Source: Alphaproteobacteria bacterium (GTDB lineage: Bacteria > Pseudomonadota > Alphaproteobacteria > Caulobacterales > Maricaulaceae). Taken from it: a stretch of 64,000 nt of DNA. The DNA is taken from NCBI GenBank assembly GCA_016124665.1, contig WGNH01000006.1, positions 1 to 64,000 on the forward strand. Direction: 5' to 3'. Shown here piece by piece: positions 17,351-26,798 of this stretch. The position numbers and the translations under genes are program-made. The notes beneath the pieces were generated by a model, which did not search any database, was not told the DNA's origin, and worked only from the letters and a program-made list of their open reading frames with translations. Position 1 is the first letter of the stretch. Each line of letters begins with the position of its first letter.

Positions 17351-17794
17351 TCTAGACAGACTACACAAAATAACCGTGCAATGGCGATACGTTTCTCACC
17401 CCTTATCCCCGCCCCCGCATCTCCGCTTACACTCCTTCATCCGTCTCCGGGCTCTCGCGCCCGGGCGGCCCCGTAGCGCCGGTTCCGGACGATTACGGGG
17501 ATAAACCGGAAAAGCCGGAGTCTGTTGGAGACTCATCGGAGTCCGTCCGGAGTCAGAATTGGAGCCATGTCATGACCGGAATCGCCTTGCCAGACATGTT
17601 AATCCGCCCTGCGGGCCTCCGCAGAAGCGGAGCCGGAGCTGGAGTCGTAGTAGTAGGAGTCGAATTTTCCCGATTACGGGTATATCCCCGCTTTTTCGGC
17701 GCACCGGCCCGTTCATACCGGGAATGCAAAAGCGGGTATCGCCAGCAGCACGCCCGCATGCTAGGGCGCAGCCAGACACTTGCCGGAGCCTGAC
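17351..17794. other. Repeat-rich intergenic region, 444 bp
   Basis: It must contain the promoter of the SPARSA operon (minus strand) and that of marC (plus). Five copies of GGAGTC lie at 17517, 17538, 17549, 17641 and 17656, with GAGTCTCC-type inverted copies among them. GATTACGGG occurs twice (about 17490 and 17671). A CCGGGC/GCCCGG hairpin with a six-base loop lies at 17447-17464. No coding frame here looks real. Confidence 0.5.
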
Positions 17795-18451
17795 ATGGAC
17801 GCTTTTGACCTCGCCCTTCTGACCGCCAGCTTCGTCACCTTCTTCGTGGTGATCGACCCGATCGGCGTCGCCCCGATCTTTGCCGCGCTCACCGATGGCT
17901 CCACCCCCGCCCACCGCCGCACCATGGCGGTGAAGTCGGTCGCCATTGCCACCGGGGTTCTGATCGCCTTTGCCTATGGCGGCGAATGGCTGCTGGGCGC
18001 GCTGCATATCAGCCTCGACGCTTTCCGCGCCGCCGGGGGCGTTCTCCTCTTCCTCATCGCGCTGGAAATGATTTTCGAGAAACGCACCGAACGCCGCGAG
18101 GAACGCGCCGACAAAATGTCCCATGAGGATCCGACCATTGCCGGCACCAATGAGGACATTTCCGTCTTCCCCATGGCCATTCCGATGCTGGCCGGGCCGG
18201 GGGCGATTGCCTCCATCATGCTGTTCATGTCCGGCGACGGCGGCAGCCTGTTCGGGCAGGCCGCAATTTTCCTCGGCCTCGGTGCCAATCTCCTGGCCTG
18301 CCTGGTGATTTTCCTCGCCGTCGGCCCGCTGATGCGGCTGATGGGCGACACCCTCGCGGCGATGATCACCCGCATTCTCGGCGTCATCCTGGCGGCGCTG
18401 GCGGCGCAATTCATCTTCGACGGGATCGCCGGCGCGCTGCTGGGCGGATAA
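17795..18451 (+). CDS. MarC family integral membrane protein
   Basis: A 218-residue inner-membrane protein with six predicted helices, the usual size of MarC/YhcE proteins (DUF/UPF0056). The family stretch VVIDPIGVAPIFAAL is in the first helix and PMAIPMLAGPGAI in the fourth. Substrate and role are unresolved in the family; an early link to multiple antibiotic resistance was not upheld. The ATG at 17795 is preferred to an upstream TTG because of the GGAG seven bases before it. Confidence 0.87.
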   Translation: MDAFDLALLTASFVTFFVVIDPIGVAPIFAALTDGSTPAHRRTMAVKSVAIATGVLIAFAYGGEWLLGALHISLDAFRAAGGVLLFLIALEMIFEKRTERREERADKMSHEDPTIAGTNEDISVFPMAIPMLAGPGAIASIMLFMSGDGGSLFGQAAIFLGLGANLLACLVIFLAVGPLMRLMGDTLAAMITRILGVILAALAAQFIFDGIAGALLGG

Positions 18452-18535
18452 GGGCCGCGGCGGCGTCAAAATTCCGCCGCAAGCGTTTTTTAAAGACTCT
18501 TTGCTAGGGTGGCCGCGGTTGGAAAGGGTGAGGCG

Positions 18536-18709
18536 ATGGTACGGCTCGCAGTATTCCTGACAGTATTGGCGCTGGTTCTGACCGGCGTGACCGCCAGCGC
18601 GCTGGCCTTTTCACACGGCCATATCGACGCCGGCATCGCCTTCCTGTGGCCCGCCCTCGCCATCGCAATGGTGCTCGGCATCGCCATGCCGGGCCGGCAG
18701 CGGACCTAA
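18536..18709 (+). CDS. Small two-helix membrane protein
   Basis: A 57-residue frame with two hydrophobic helices (LAVFLTVLALVLTGVTASALA and IAFLWPALAIAMVLGIAM) joined by a short polar turn. A good ribosome site (AAAGGGTGAGG) precedes the ATG at 18536. Its end overlaps the convergent GNAT-nitrilase gene by four bases. No family recognised. Small size and hydrophobicity leave some doubt that it is expressed. Confidence 0.5.
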   Translation: MVRLAVFLTVLALVLTGVTASALAFSHGHIDAGIAFLWPALAIAMVLGIAMPGRQRT

Positions 18710-20259
18710 CGCTTGTTCCAGACCACGCGGTAAAGATCGAAGCGCCGGTCGCGCAGATTGCGCACCGTGCCCGATTGCCGCGCCGCCGTCAGATCATCCA
18801 GCCGCACATCGGCGACCACAATGGTCTCGACATTCTCCGCCGCCACCGCCGCCAGACCGTCGCGCGCAAACGGGAAATCACACGGCGTGATGATGGCGCT
18901 CTCGGCGTAATTCACATCCATATTCTCAACGTCCGGCAGATTGCCGACATTGCCCGCCGTCACCACATAGACCTGGTTCTCGATCGCCCGCGCATGGGCG
19001 CAATAGCGCACCCGCAAATGCCCCGTCCGGTCATCCGTCGCATAGGGCACGAACAATATGCCCGCCCCCTCATCCGCCAGCTTGCGCGCCAGCTCCGGGA
19101 ATTCGGCGTCATAACAGATCAGCACCCCGATCGGCCCGCAATCGGTCTGGATGGTCCGCACCTCATTGCCGCCCTTGATCCCCCACCAGAATTTCTCGTT
19201 CGGCGTGGGATGGATCTTCTCCTGTGCATGCACCGAGCCGTCGCGCAGGAAGACATAGGCCACATTCTGGATGTCGCCATCATCGGTCTGGGTCGGATGC
19301 GATCCGCCGATGATGTTGATATTGTATCCCACCGCCAGGCTGCGCATGAATTCAATGAAGCCGGGCGTATGCTTGGTCAGCGCCTGGATCGATTCCTCCG
19401 GCGTCAGCTTGCGCTTTTCCAGCGCCAGCAAGGCCACGGTGAACATCTCCGGAAACACGCAGAAATCCGCCCGGTAGTCCGAACAGACATCGACGAAATA
19501 CTCGATATTGCGCTCGAACGCTTCAAGACTGTCCTCCGCCCGCGCCTGAAACTGCACCGCGGCCACACGCACCGTGCGCGGTTCCGGCCGGACCGGCGCT
19601 TTTTCATCCTCGACCCAGGACGGATTGTGCCAGGCCATCAACAGGGCATAGCCGAGGGAATCCCTGTCCTCGTCATAATACCCTTTCATCAGCCGCACCG
19701 GCTCGAAGCCCTGACGCGCCTGGAAGGCATAGACCGGGTCCCGGGCCTTCTTGGCCTTCACTGCCTCCAGATAGTTCTCCGGCGTGCCGTATTCCTTGAC
19801 CTTGCGGCGCAACGACGGGAAGCGCGCGCCATAGACAATGCCCTTCAGCCCCCAGTCCTCGCACAGGCCGCGGCGGGCATCATACAGACGTTGCCCCAGC
19901 CGGATGCGGCGCACATTGGGGTCGACACAGACTTCCGCGCCATACAGCCAGTCGCCATCCGGATTATGCAGCGTGCCATAGCCATGGCCGGTAATGCTGT
20001 CGAGCGTATGGTCCTCGAATGCCAGCGCCTCGTCGACGATGAAGGTCGAGGCCCATCCCGCCAGCTCGCCATCCAGCTCGACCACGAACTGGCCTTCCGG
20101 AAAGCGTTCCAGCCGGCCCTTGATCATGCCCGGCGCATCCGGCTCCAGCTTCGGAAAGGCCCGTTTCTGCAGCGCGATAATATCGTCTATATCGCCGGCC
20201 TCCGCATTGCGGATGACCAGGCGCGCGGACTTTTTGTGCGCATTATCAGCTGCGGGCAT
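18706..20259 (-). CDS. Bifunctional GNAT acetyltransferase / carbon-nitrogen hydrolase
   Basis: A 517-residue fusion. Residues about 12-200 form a GNAT acetyltransferase (acetyl-CoA loop near CVDPNVRRIRLGQRLY). Residues about 225-500 form a nitrilase-superfamily domain with the Glu-Lys-Cys triad in FPEMF, EKIHPTPNE and LICYDAEFPE. Such fusions are widespread, but their substrate is not settled. It is the last gene of a minus-strand run with agmatine deiminase and N-carbamoylputrescine amidase, nine bases after the latter, so an amide or acylated polyamine is a reasonable guess. Confidence 0.85.
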   Translation of the reverse strand: MPAADNAHKKSARLVIRNAEAGDIDDIIALQKRAFPKLEPDAPGMIKGRLERFPEGQFVVELDGELAGWASTFIVDEALAFEDHTLDSITGHGYGTLHNPDGDWLYGAEVCVDPNVRRIRLGQRLYDARRGLCEDWGLKGIVYGARFPSLRRKVKEYGTPENYLEAVKAKKARDPVYAFQARQGFEPVRLMKGYYDEDRDSLGYALLMAWHNPSWVEDEKAPVRPEPRTVRVAAVQFQARAEDSLEAFERNIEYFVDVCSDYRADFCVFPEMFTVALLALEKRKLTPEESIQALTKHTPGFIEFMRSLAVGYNINIIGGSHPTQTDDGDIQNVAYVFLRDGSVHAQEKIHPTPNEKFWWGIKGGNEVRTIQTDCGPIGVLICYDAEFPELARKLADEGAGILFVPYATDDRTGHLRVRYCAHARAIENQVYVVTAGNVGNLPDVENMDVNYAESAIITPCDFPFARDGLAAVAAENVETIVVADVRLDDLTAARQSGTVRNLRDRRFDLYRVVWNKR

Positions 20260-20267
20260 GAATCATC

Positions 20268-21104
20268 CTATTTGTAGAATTCGGGGCGGCGGTCCCGGAA
20301 AAAACCCCAGGCCGCGCGATGGCGATTGAGAAAGTCGAGATCGAAGCTTGCGGTAATGAAACCGGTTTCGGCCCGGTCCAGTTCCGCGACAATCGCCCCG
20401 GCATGATCGGCAATGAAGGACGTTCCATAAAAAACCTGGCCGTCTTCATCCCCGACGCGGTTGGCCGCAACCACGGGCATGACGTTGGAAACCGCATGGC
20501 CCTGCATGGCCCGGCGCCAGCGCGCCGCCGTGTCGAGGCTGTCATCATGCGGTTCCGAACCGATCGCCGTCGGATACATCAGGACATCTGCGCCCATCAG
20601 TGCCATGGCGCGCGCGCTCTCAGGAAACCACTGGTCCCAGCAAATACCCACGCCGATCCTGCCATGCCGGGTCGTCCAGACCTTGAAACCGGTATCACCG
20701 GGCCGGAAATAGTATTTCTCCTGATAGCCGGGACCATCCGGAATATGGCTCTTGCGATAGACGCCAAGTGCCGCGCCATCCGCATCCAGCATGACCAGTG
20801 AGTTATAATAACAGGGACCGTCCTTCTCGAAGATCGAAACCGGAATGACCACGCCCAGATCCCTGGCCAGTGGCTGCAATGCGGTCACGCACGGATGCTC
20901 CAGCGCCGGGAAGGCGTGCGCAAACCAGTGTTCTTCCTGTGTCTTGCAGAAATACGGCCCCTGGAACAATTCGGGCGGCAAGATGACGTGCGCCCCCGCA
21001 TCCGCGGCCTGCCGGATCAGGCCGGCCACGGTCTCGATATTCGCGTGGATATCAGTCCCGAAGGACGCCTGAAGCGCCGCAACGGTCAGTTTCTGATCGG
21101 GCAT
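20268..21104 (-). CDS. aguB: N-carbamoylputrescine amidase
   Basis: A 278-residue nitrilase-superfamily enzyme that hydrolyses N-carbamoylputrescine to putrescine, CO2 and ammonia. The triad is visible: Glu in LPPELFQGPYF, Lys in YRKSHIPDGPGY and Cys in GVGICWDQWFPE; these flanking residues are those of AguB rather than of generic nitrilases. The ATG at 21104 (MPDQKLTVAALQ) is chosen over an upstream frame extension because it matches the family start. Agmatine deiminase, the preceding step, is encoded two genes upstream in the same run. Confidence 0.9.
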   Translation of the reverse strand: MPDQKLTVAALQASFGTDIHANIETVAGLIRQAADAGAHVILPPELFQGPYFCKTQEEHWFAHAFPALEHPCVTALQPLARDLGVVIPVSIFEKDGPCYYNSLVMLDADGAALGVYRKSHIPDGPGYQEKYYFRPGDTGFKVWTTRHGRIGVGICWDQWFPESARAMALMGADVLMYPTAIGSEPHDDSLDTAARWRRAMQGHAVSNVMPVVAANRVGDEDGQVFYGTSFIADHAGAIVAELDRAETGFITASFDLDFLNRHRAAWGFFRDRRPEFYK

Positions 21105-21117
21105 GAAAGTGTCCGTT

Positions 21118-22350
21118 CTATTCGTCGAGCTGGTCGAGCCAGTCTCCGGGGCCATCGCCCGTCCGCAAATCCATCAGCGTCGGAAACAGCCACCAGGGCG
21201 CATCACCATCCGCATTCCAAAGTCCCACATAAGCAAATCCGGTCGCGGGTTCCAGATAGATTTGTGCACCATAACCTGAAAGATAGCCGGAATGTGTCAG
21301 AAGCTCCCGCCCGTTCCAGTTATAGGTGCGCCAGCCCAGCGCGTATCCGGTCGATTCAATCCGGTCCGAAAGACGATAGAGCCGGCGGGTCTGCTCCGGA
21401 GTATCGCCCGCACTGGCATGCACCCGGTCGAGCACGGCCCGCGGCAATCGCTGGCTGACCCCCAGATGCGCCCTCGCATAGGCAATCATGTCACTCAGCG
21501 AAACATTCACGCCGGCGGCTGATACTGTAGTGTCATAGGCAGATTCCGGATCCCCCGCGACAAGCTGCCCGTCCACACGGTCCCGGCGGCGGTGAGGCCG
21601 CGCCCAGCTGTCTGCGGTGATCAGATCATCGACGCCAATCGTGGCATCATTCATTCCGATGCGCTCGAATAACCACGCCCGCATGGCCAGCTCAAAAGGC
21701 AATCCGGCGGCCTGGGCGCCAAGCGTCTCGAGGCTGGCATAGGTAACATTCTGATAGCTGTAACACTGGCCGGGGCGGCATACAGTCCGCTGCGACCGGA
21801 ATCGGTTGCGCAAATCATACAGATCGATTCCCGCTTCCATCTGCCGGTCGAGCGCATGTGGTATCAAGCCCGTACGCTGAGCCAGTACCTGCTCGGCAGT
21901 CGCGGCGCGCCCGTTCGGCAAGGGCAGTAATTCGCGCGGCACGTCATCGAGCAGGTTCAATCGGCCTTCATATTCCAGCAGGGCCATCAAGGTGCCCGTC
22001 ATACCCTTGGACACAGAGGCCGCCCGGAACAGGGTGTTTTCTGTGACAGGCCGGCCGGATCCGATGGCCTCCTCACCTGATGTATAGACGAATACCGGCT
22101 CGCCATTCTCGATCACGGCAATCGCCAGCCCCGCCATGTAATCGCGTCCGGCCACCTCCTCGACGCGGCGGCGGAAGGGATCGAGATAGTCCAGCCCGGT
22201 CGGACGCCGTGGCGGATGCAACATGAGCGCTGGCTCAAGCGCAGCGTAAATGGCCGGCGACACCTGAACCACAAATGCGGGACTCTGGCCGGCAACAGCC
22301 GTTCCGGTTCCAAGGAACAACAAACCCAGTATGGCACCCAGGCCACGCAT
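21118..22350 (-). CDS. Exported serine hydrolase, beta-lactamase/AmpC fold
   Basis: A 410-residue protein with a signal peptide (LGAILGLLFLGTGTAVAG). It has the SxxK motif of class C beta-lactamases and DD-peptidases (SVSK in RAASVSKGMTGTL) and a Tyr-x-Asn motif (YQN). Members include esterases, DD-peptidases and beta-lactamase-like proteins, and the substrate here is unknown. It sits between aguA and aguB, 33 bases after the former and 13 before the latter, so it is co-transcribed with them although an exported hydrolase has no obvious part in agmatine breakdown. The ATG at 22350 gives the clean signal peptide. Confidence 0.82.
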   Translation of the reverse strand: MRGLGAILGLLFLGTGTAVAGQSPAFVVQVSPAIYAALEPALMLHPPRRPTGLDYLDPFRRRVEEVAGRDYMAGLAIAVIENGEPVFVYTSGEEAIGSGRPVTENTLFRAASVSKGMTGTLMALLEYEGRLNLLDDVPRELLPLPNGRAATAEQVLAQRTGLIPHALDRQMEAGIDLYDLRNRFRSQRTVCRPGQCYSYQNVTYASLETLGAQAAGLPFELAMRAWLFERIGMNDATIGVDDLITADSWARPHRRRDRVDGQLVAGDPESAYDTTVSAAGVNVSLSDMIAYARAHLGVSQRLPRAVLDRVHASAGDTPEQTRRLYRLSDRIESTGYALGWRTYNWNGRELLTHSGYLSGYGAQIYLEPATGFAYVGLWNADGDAPWWLFPTLMDLRTGDGPGDWLDQLDE

Positions 22351-22383
22351 GCTCTTCCCCTCATCTGCAGCCTGCAGATCCAC

Positions 22384-23400
22384 TCAAAAATGACGGGGCA
22401 GATTACACGTTACACAGTGAAATGCGCCGCCACCCGTCAGGATCGCCCGGGCCGGACTTGTTAATACTCTCTTACCAGGCAGGGCGTCTTGCAAGGCCCG
22501 GGCCGCCGATTTCCCCGGTTTTTCGGCATAGACGGGCATTATGATACGGTCATACGCCGCAACCCAGTTCATATGAGAGGCAGGCATCGGCTTGCCATCT
22601 TCCCCCTCCACCCGGCCGGGCGACGGAATTTCGATCACCTGAAACGGCGTTCCATCGGGCTGCTTCAAAGCCCGCAACTGGCTGGAAATCTCTGTCAGGA
22701 TGTCGGCTTGCGGGTCATCTTTTCCGTTCGGAGCCTGACAAACCACCACGCCGGGGGCCACAAAGCGGGCGATATTGTCGATATGCCCGTCCGTATGATC
22801 AAAATGCAGGCCGCGATCTATCCAGTAGATCGTTTCAACGCCCAGCGTTTCCCGCAGGAGCACCTCGACATCGGTTTCTGAACGCCCCGGATTACGAAAA
22901 TCGCTCAGCACGCACTGGCGGGTGGTCAGGACGCCGCCAACACCATCGAACTCCAGTGCGCCGCCTTCACAGGTCAGATCGACGTTCTTCAAAGGCACGC
23001 CCGCCAGATCGGCGATCACGCCGCCCACCTCGTCATCACCGGGCAACTCGTATTTTCCACCCCAGCCATTGAAGCGGAATTGCACAGCCTCCCTGTCTCC
23101 GTTCCGCAACCGGAAAACCGGTCCGGTATCGCGGGCCCAGACATCGCCATAAGCGGCACGAACCACAGTCGCGCGGTTGCCAAGAGCCGATTTTGCCGAG
23201 GCCTCGGCTTGCCGTGTGGACGCCAGAATGGTGATCGGCTGGGCCGTCTCGCCACCACCGGCAAGCAACCGGATAAACTGCGCGAATTCGGCCTGTGCCG
23301 TCTCAAGATCGTCTTCCCATAATTCGCGGTCCGCCGGCCAGCAGGTGAAAATCCGGTCCTGGGGCGCAAATTCGTGGGGAATGGAAACAGTGTGAGTCAT
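22384..23400 (-). CDS. aguA: Agmatine deiminase
   Basis: A 338-residue enzyme of the guanidino-group-modifying fold that converts agmatine to N-carbamoylputrescine and ammonia. The catalytic cysteine lies at the C-terminus in GGGAFHCVTCNLP, and the other family sites are visible: WARDTGPVF, FNGWGGKY and the histidine in HFDHTDGHIDNIARF. Size is a little shorter than most (about 340-370). It begins the minus-strand run that also contains AguB, giving a full agmatine-to-putrescine route. No agmatine-producing arginine decarboxylase is in the window. Confidence 0.92.
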   Translation of the reverse strand: MTHTVSIPHEFAPQDRIFTCWPADRELWEDDLETAQAEFAQFIRLLAGGGETAQPITILASTRQAEASAKSALGNRATVVRAAYGDVWARDTGPVFRLRNGDREAVQFRFNGWGGKYELPGDDEVGGVIADLAGVPLKNVDLTCEGGALEFDGVGGVLTTRQCVLSDFRNPGRSETDVEVLLRETLGVETIYWIDRGLHFDHTDGHIDNIARFVAPGVVVCQAPNGKDDPQADILTEISSQLRALKQPDGTPFQVIEIPSPGRVEGEDGKPMPASHMNWVAAYDRIIMPVYAEKPGKSAARALQDALPGKRVLTSPARAILTGGGAFHCVTCNLPRHF

Positions 23401-23448
23401 GCCCTCCCGCTAGCATGAAGAATGGCCCCCTGCCAGCGGGATGCGCGC

Positions 23449-23479
23449 AAAAGAAAAGGGGCGGCCCTGAGGCCGCCCC
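23449..23479 (-). terminator. Strong Rho-independent terminator of the Oar-like receptor gene
   Basis: Perfect nine-base stem GGGGCGGCC/GGCCGCCCC with a four-base loop, followed on the minus strand by TTTTCTTTT. It lies about 30 bases past the receptor stop and insulates aguA, whose start is about 50 bases further on. Confidence 0.9.
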
Positions 23480-23510
23480 GATCCGTGCCGGTTGGTCCGG
23501 TTACGAGGAC

Positions 23511-26500
23511 TTAGAACTCGTAACGCAGGCCGATACGGATGTTGTAAACCGAACGGCCTGTGCTGAGGAATGCCGCATTCTCGCGGAAATCGTTATAGCG
23601 GTTGTAGCGGTAAACACAGTCCGAAGCGACCACACAAACCGTGCGTGGCTGATCGCCGGTCAGGGCCGTGGCACCGTCGACGCCATTGGCGGCAACGTCA
23701 GCGGCAGAGACGAGGTCGGCACGGACCAGTCCCTGTGCGTCGAAGCCCGGACCATTGTATTGTGTGCCCCACTCGTCATTGAGCATGTTCAGGAAGTTCT
23801 CGATATCGATAACCAGGTTGAAGCGGTTATCACCGACAAATTCCTCGACGAAGGGAAGGCTGCCCAGCTCTTGCTGGATCCGAAGATCCCAAGTCTGATT
23901 CCACGGGCTGAAGCTGCCATTGACCGGGGCGGTTTGCCCGCGCGCCAGACCCTGGCGGTCAATGAAGTTATGGAAAGCAGCCTGATCGGCGGCATCAAAG
24001 CTCGAGGCGTAAACCACCCGCGCATCATTCATGGTCGGGATGTAGAGCGGGTCATTATCAAACGGTGCTTCACCATCGCCAGCACGACCGAACAGGTGGT
24101 TGTCACGTCCGAAGTCATAGTCGAACGTGTAGGTGAAGGCCTCACCGGATGTGATTTCCCCGAAGATATCAAACCGGGTCGTCAGATCCCCAAAGAATTC
24201 ACGCTCATACCAGAAGCTGAGGGCAAACCGGTCTTCAATCTGGAACGGAGATGTCCGGGCTGTCGGATTATTGCGATCCAGATCGATCAGGCTGCGCCAG
24301 TTTGAAATCCCGCGGGAGGATGTCCCTTCGGAACCGATCTGCACATCCTGATATGCATAGGACCACTGGAAGCCCAGACCGTTTTCATACTCCTTGGCCA
24401 ATGTAACGGTGAAAACATGGTTTTCACCTTCATCGTGATTGGTCAATTGGGTAAAGTTGCGGATGCCCAGCGATTGAAGGTTCGCATAAATCGTGCGGCC
24501 GTCGGGTGACACGCCGGTCGGCTGCGTTGCCGCCAGATCGGTCTGGGCCAGATTGCGCCACATGAAGCCTTCATTGGTCCGGTTGTATAGATATTGGACC
24601 GTAAAGCGGTAATCGGTACCGAGATTGAAGAATTCCGGCAGCCCGAACATATCGCCCAGCTCTGCATCAAACTCCTGATCAACCCGGATAGAGGCACGCC
24701 AATCAGACGGAATTTCAAAATTCGGATCAATCGCATCGATGACACTCGGCGTGCCTTGGGCAACACTGTCGAGCAAGGTTTGCGGAATTCCAAAGCTGTT
24801 GGAAACATTCACATTATTGGCAGACGCAAACCCGGTAGAAGCTTGGAATGCATTGGAAATCCAGACCAGCGGGTTGCCACCAGAATAAAGTCCGAAGCCA
24901 CCTGAAACCGTGGTCCGGTCAAGCGGTGTCCAGCGGGCGCTGAAACGCGGCATGAACAGATCCAGACCGTCCAGGTTTTCCTGCGAAGACTGGCCGTAAT
25001 TGGTCTGGGCCGACGGATCGTTCGGCGGCAGGTCATCCTGACCGAAGAATTCCCAGCGGAAACCGCCGGACACTTCGAGTTCTGGCAGGATCTGCCAGGT
25101 ATCCTGAGCGAACACCGTATAGCGATTGACGCTCCACGCCGTGGCACCGGATGCCTTGTCGTTCGATGGCACGTTCTGATACTCGACCCGCGCATTTCCG
25201 TTCACAATGTCATTGACATCATTGAAGATGAACCGGCCATTTGCGGACGAGATGAACAGATTGCGCAGCTCGAAATTTTCGTACTCACCACCGAATGTAA
25301 AGACGTGATCGCCCCAGACATAATCGCCGGATCCGAACAGGGTCAAACGCGTGTCATCATACTCGTTGGCATGACGGAAGCGGTCGCAGCCACCGGTGAT
25401 CGTGGTCGAGCTTGTCAGGAGACCCGCAAGGGCCGTACCGGCAACATCCGTATCATCGAGGCGGAATTCGAAATGCGGTTGGTCCGAACCAGCGCGGCAA
25501 TTCTGACCGCGGAGGAATTCAGTGTAGTTGACACGGAAGGCAGTGGAGAAATTGGCATTCCAGTCCGAAAACACCTGTCCGGTATAGGCTGTCACCTCTG
25601 TCGGAGTGTCATACCAAGACGACACAAAACCGGTTGAGCTGGTGCTGGTGCCGGTTTCCTTGGTGCTCTGATAGGTGAATGCTGCCCGGTGGTCCTCATT
25701 GATATTCCAGTCAACCCGGCCAAGGAAACGTTCGGATGTCACAGGCGTTGCCGTTGAAATCGGACGCCCGCCAAGATCCACGCCATAGGTGTTCTGGAAG
25801 AGTGTGTTCAGCGCAGCAAAGAAGCCTGGCTGGATGCCGTTATTGGCGTCGGAAGTTGTGAAGTCCTGGCCCGAGCCGGATTCAAACTCGTCATAGGAGA
25901 CAAAGAAGAACAGCGTATCTTCAATGATCGGACCACCGAGCGTGATACCATATTCTTCTTCGGTGAAAGCCGGGTTGCTGACCAGATTGCCGTCCACGAC
26001 ATCGCCACGGAAATCTTCGTCAGCGCGATAATAGAAGAGCGAGCCGTCAAATTCGTTGGTACCCGAGCGGGTCACGATATTGACCAGGCCGCCGGTGAAG
26101 TTGCCGGCTGTTACCGAGTAATCCGAAGCCACGATGGAAGCGGACTCGATGGCGTCAAGATTGATCGGCGAACGGCTGGTCGCATAGGTGTTGGAACCCA
26201 GACCGAAATTGTCCTGCTGAAGGGCACCGTCAATGGCCAGCGCGTTGAAGCGCGGATTGATACCGGCAACGGAGAGATTGCCCTCGCCCTGCGAAGTCGC
26301 CAGTGGATCGCGAAGCAAGGTACCGATCACATCACGATTGGCCGAAGGCTGGTTTGCGATATCACGAGCAGAAAATGTCGAGCCCACACCATTATTGATG
26401 TCCAGCGACTGGATGCGCTGACCCAGAACCACAATCGTGTCGCCTTGTTCGCCTTGCAGCGTGGCGCGGATCGGTGTGTTCGAACCCGGATCAAGTCGGA

Positions 26501-26798
26501 TATCCTCGATAATGTCCGCCTGATAGCCTTCCGCCTGGATAGCCAGACGGTAGGGGCCGCCAACCCGCAGACCGGACTGGAAGAAGTTACCGTCGCCCGC
26601 AGTCACGGTGGTCGAAACTGTGCCGGACGGAATATGGATGATGGTCACGGTGGCACCATTGATGGCGCTACCGTCTTCAGCCAGCACCGAGCCCCGGATC
26701 TGCGATGATGTATTCTGCGCATACACAGCAGCCGGTGCTGCAAGTGCGAACAGGGCAGCAGCGGCTGCGCTGTAGGAAAGTTTTCTTGAGAAAGACAT
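23511..26798 (-). CDS. Oar-like TonB-dependent receptor with N-terminal carboxypeptidase-regulatory domain
   Basis: A 1095-residue outer-membrane protein. A signal peptide ends at AVYAQ; a carboxypeptidase-regulatory-like Ig domain follows (about 30-115, IRGSVLAEDGSAINGATVTI), then a plug (about 120-240) and a long barrel ending with YEF. This layout is that of Oar-type receptors, whose substrates are often large or peptide-like; the Myxococcus Oar is linked to protein export. The ATG at 26798 has a GGAAG ribosome site and starts the signal peptide; an upstream extension is not used. It is a single-gene unit closed by the terminator at 23449. Confidence 0.9.
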   Translation of the reverse strand: MSFSRKLSYSAAAAALFALAAPAAVYAQNTSSQIRGSVLAEDGSAINGATVTIIHIPSGTVSTTVTAGDGNFFQSGLRVGGPYRLAIQAEGYQADIIEDIRLDPGSNTPIRATLQGEQGDTIVVLGQRIQSLDINNGVGSTFSARDIANQPSANRDVIGTLLRDPLATSQGEGNLSVAGINPRFNALAIDGALQQDNFGLGSNTYATSRSPINLDAIESASIVASDYSVTAGNFTGGLVNIVTRSGTNEFDGSLFYYRADEDFRGDVVDGNLVSNPAFTEEEYGITLGGPIIEDTLFFFVSYDEFESGSGQDFTTSDANNGIQPGFFAALNTLFQNTYGVDLGGRPISTATPVTSERFLGRVDWNINEDHRAAFTYQSTKETGTSTSSTGFVSSWYDTPTEVTAYTGQVFSDWNANFSTAFRVNYTEFLRGQNCRAGSDQPHFEFRLDDTDVAGTALAGLLTSSTTITGGCDRFRHANEYDDTRLTLFGSGDYVWGDHVFTFGGEYENFELRNLFISSANGRFIFNDVNDIVNGNARVEYQNVPSNDKASGATAWSVNRYTVFAQDTWQILPELEVSGGFRWEFFGQDDLPPNDPSAQTNYGQSSQENLDGLDLFMPRFSARWTPLDRTTVSGGFGLYSGGNPLVWISNAFQASTGFASANNVNVSNSFGIPQTLLDSVAQGTPSVIDAIDPNFEIPSDWRASIRVDQEFDAELGDMFGLPEFFNLGTDYRFTVQYLYNRTNEGFMWRNLAQTDLAATQPTGVSPDGRTIYANLQSLGIRNFTQLTNHDEGENHVFTVTLAKEYENGLGFQWSYAYQDVQIGSEGTSSRGISNWRSLIDLDRNNPTARTSPFQIEDRFALSFWYEREFFGDLTTRFDIFGEITSGEAFTYTFDYDFGRDNHLFGRAGDGEAPFDNDPLYIPTMNDARVVYASSFDAADQAAFHNFIDRQGLARGQTAPVNGSFSPWNQTWDLRIQQELGSLPFVEEFVGDNRFNLVIDIENFLNMLNDEWGTQYNGPGFDAQGLVRADLVSAADVAANGVDGATALTGDQPRTVCVVASDCVYRYNRYNDFRENAAFLSTGRSVYNIRIGLRYEF

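Noticed and set aside
14107-17794. Attachment-site direct repeats flanking the SPARSA operon
   Set aside because: The two junctions were compared by eye and share no obvious direct repeat; boundaries need comparison with an empty site.
18646-20277. 543-codon open frame on the plus strand
   Set aside because: Antisense to the GNAT-nitrilase, whose catalytic triad is intact; the frame is open only because of high third-position GC.
23401-23448. Short coding frames between aguA and the receptor terminator
   Set aside because: Too short, no ribosome site, and occupied by the terminator and its tail.
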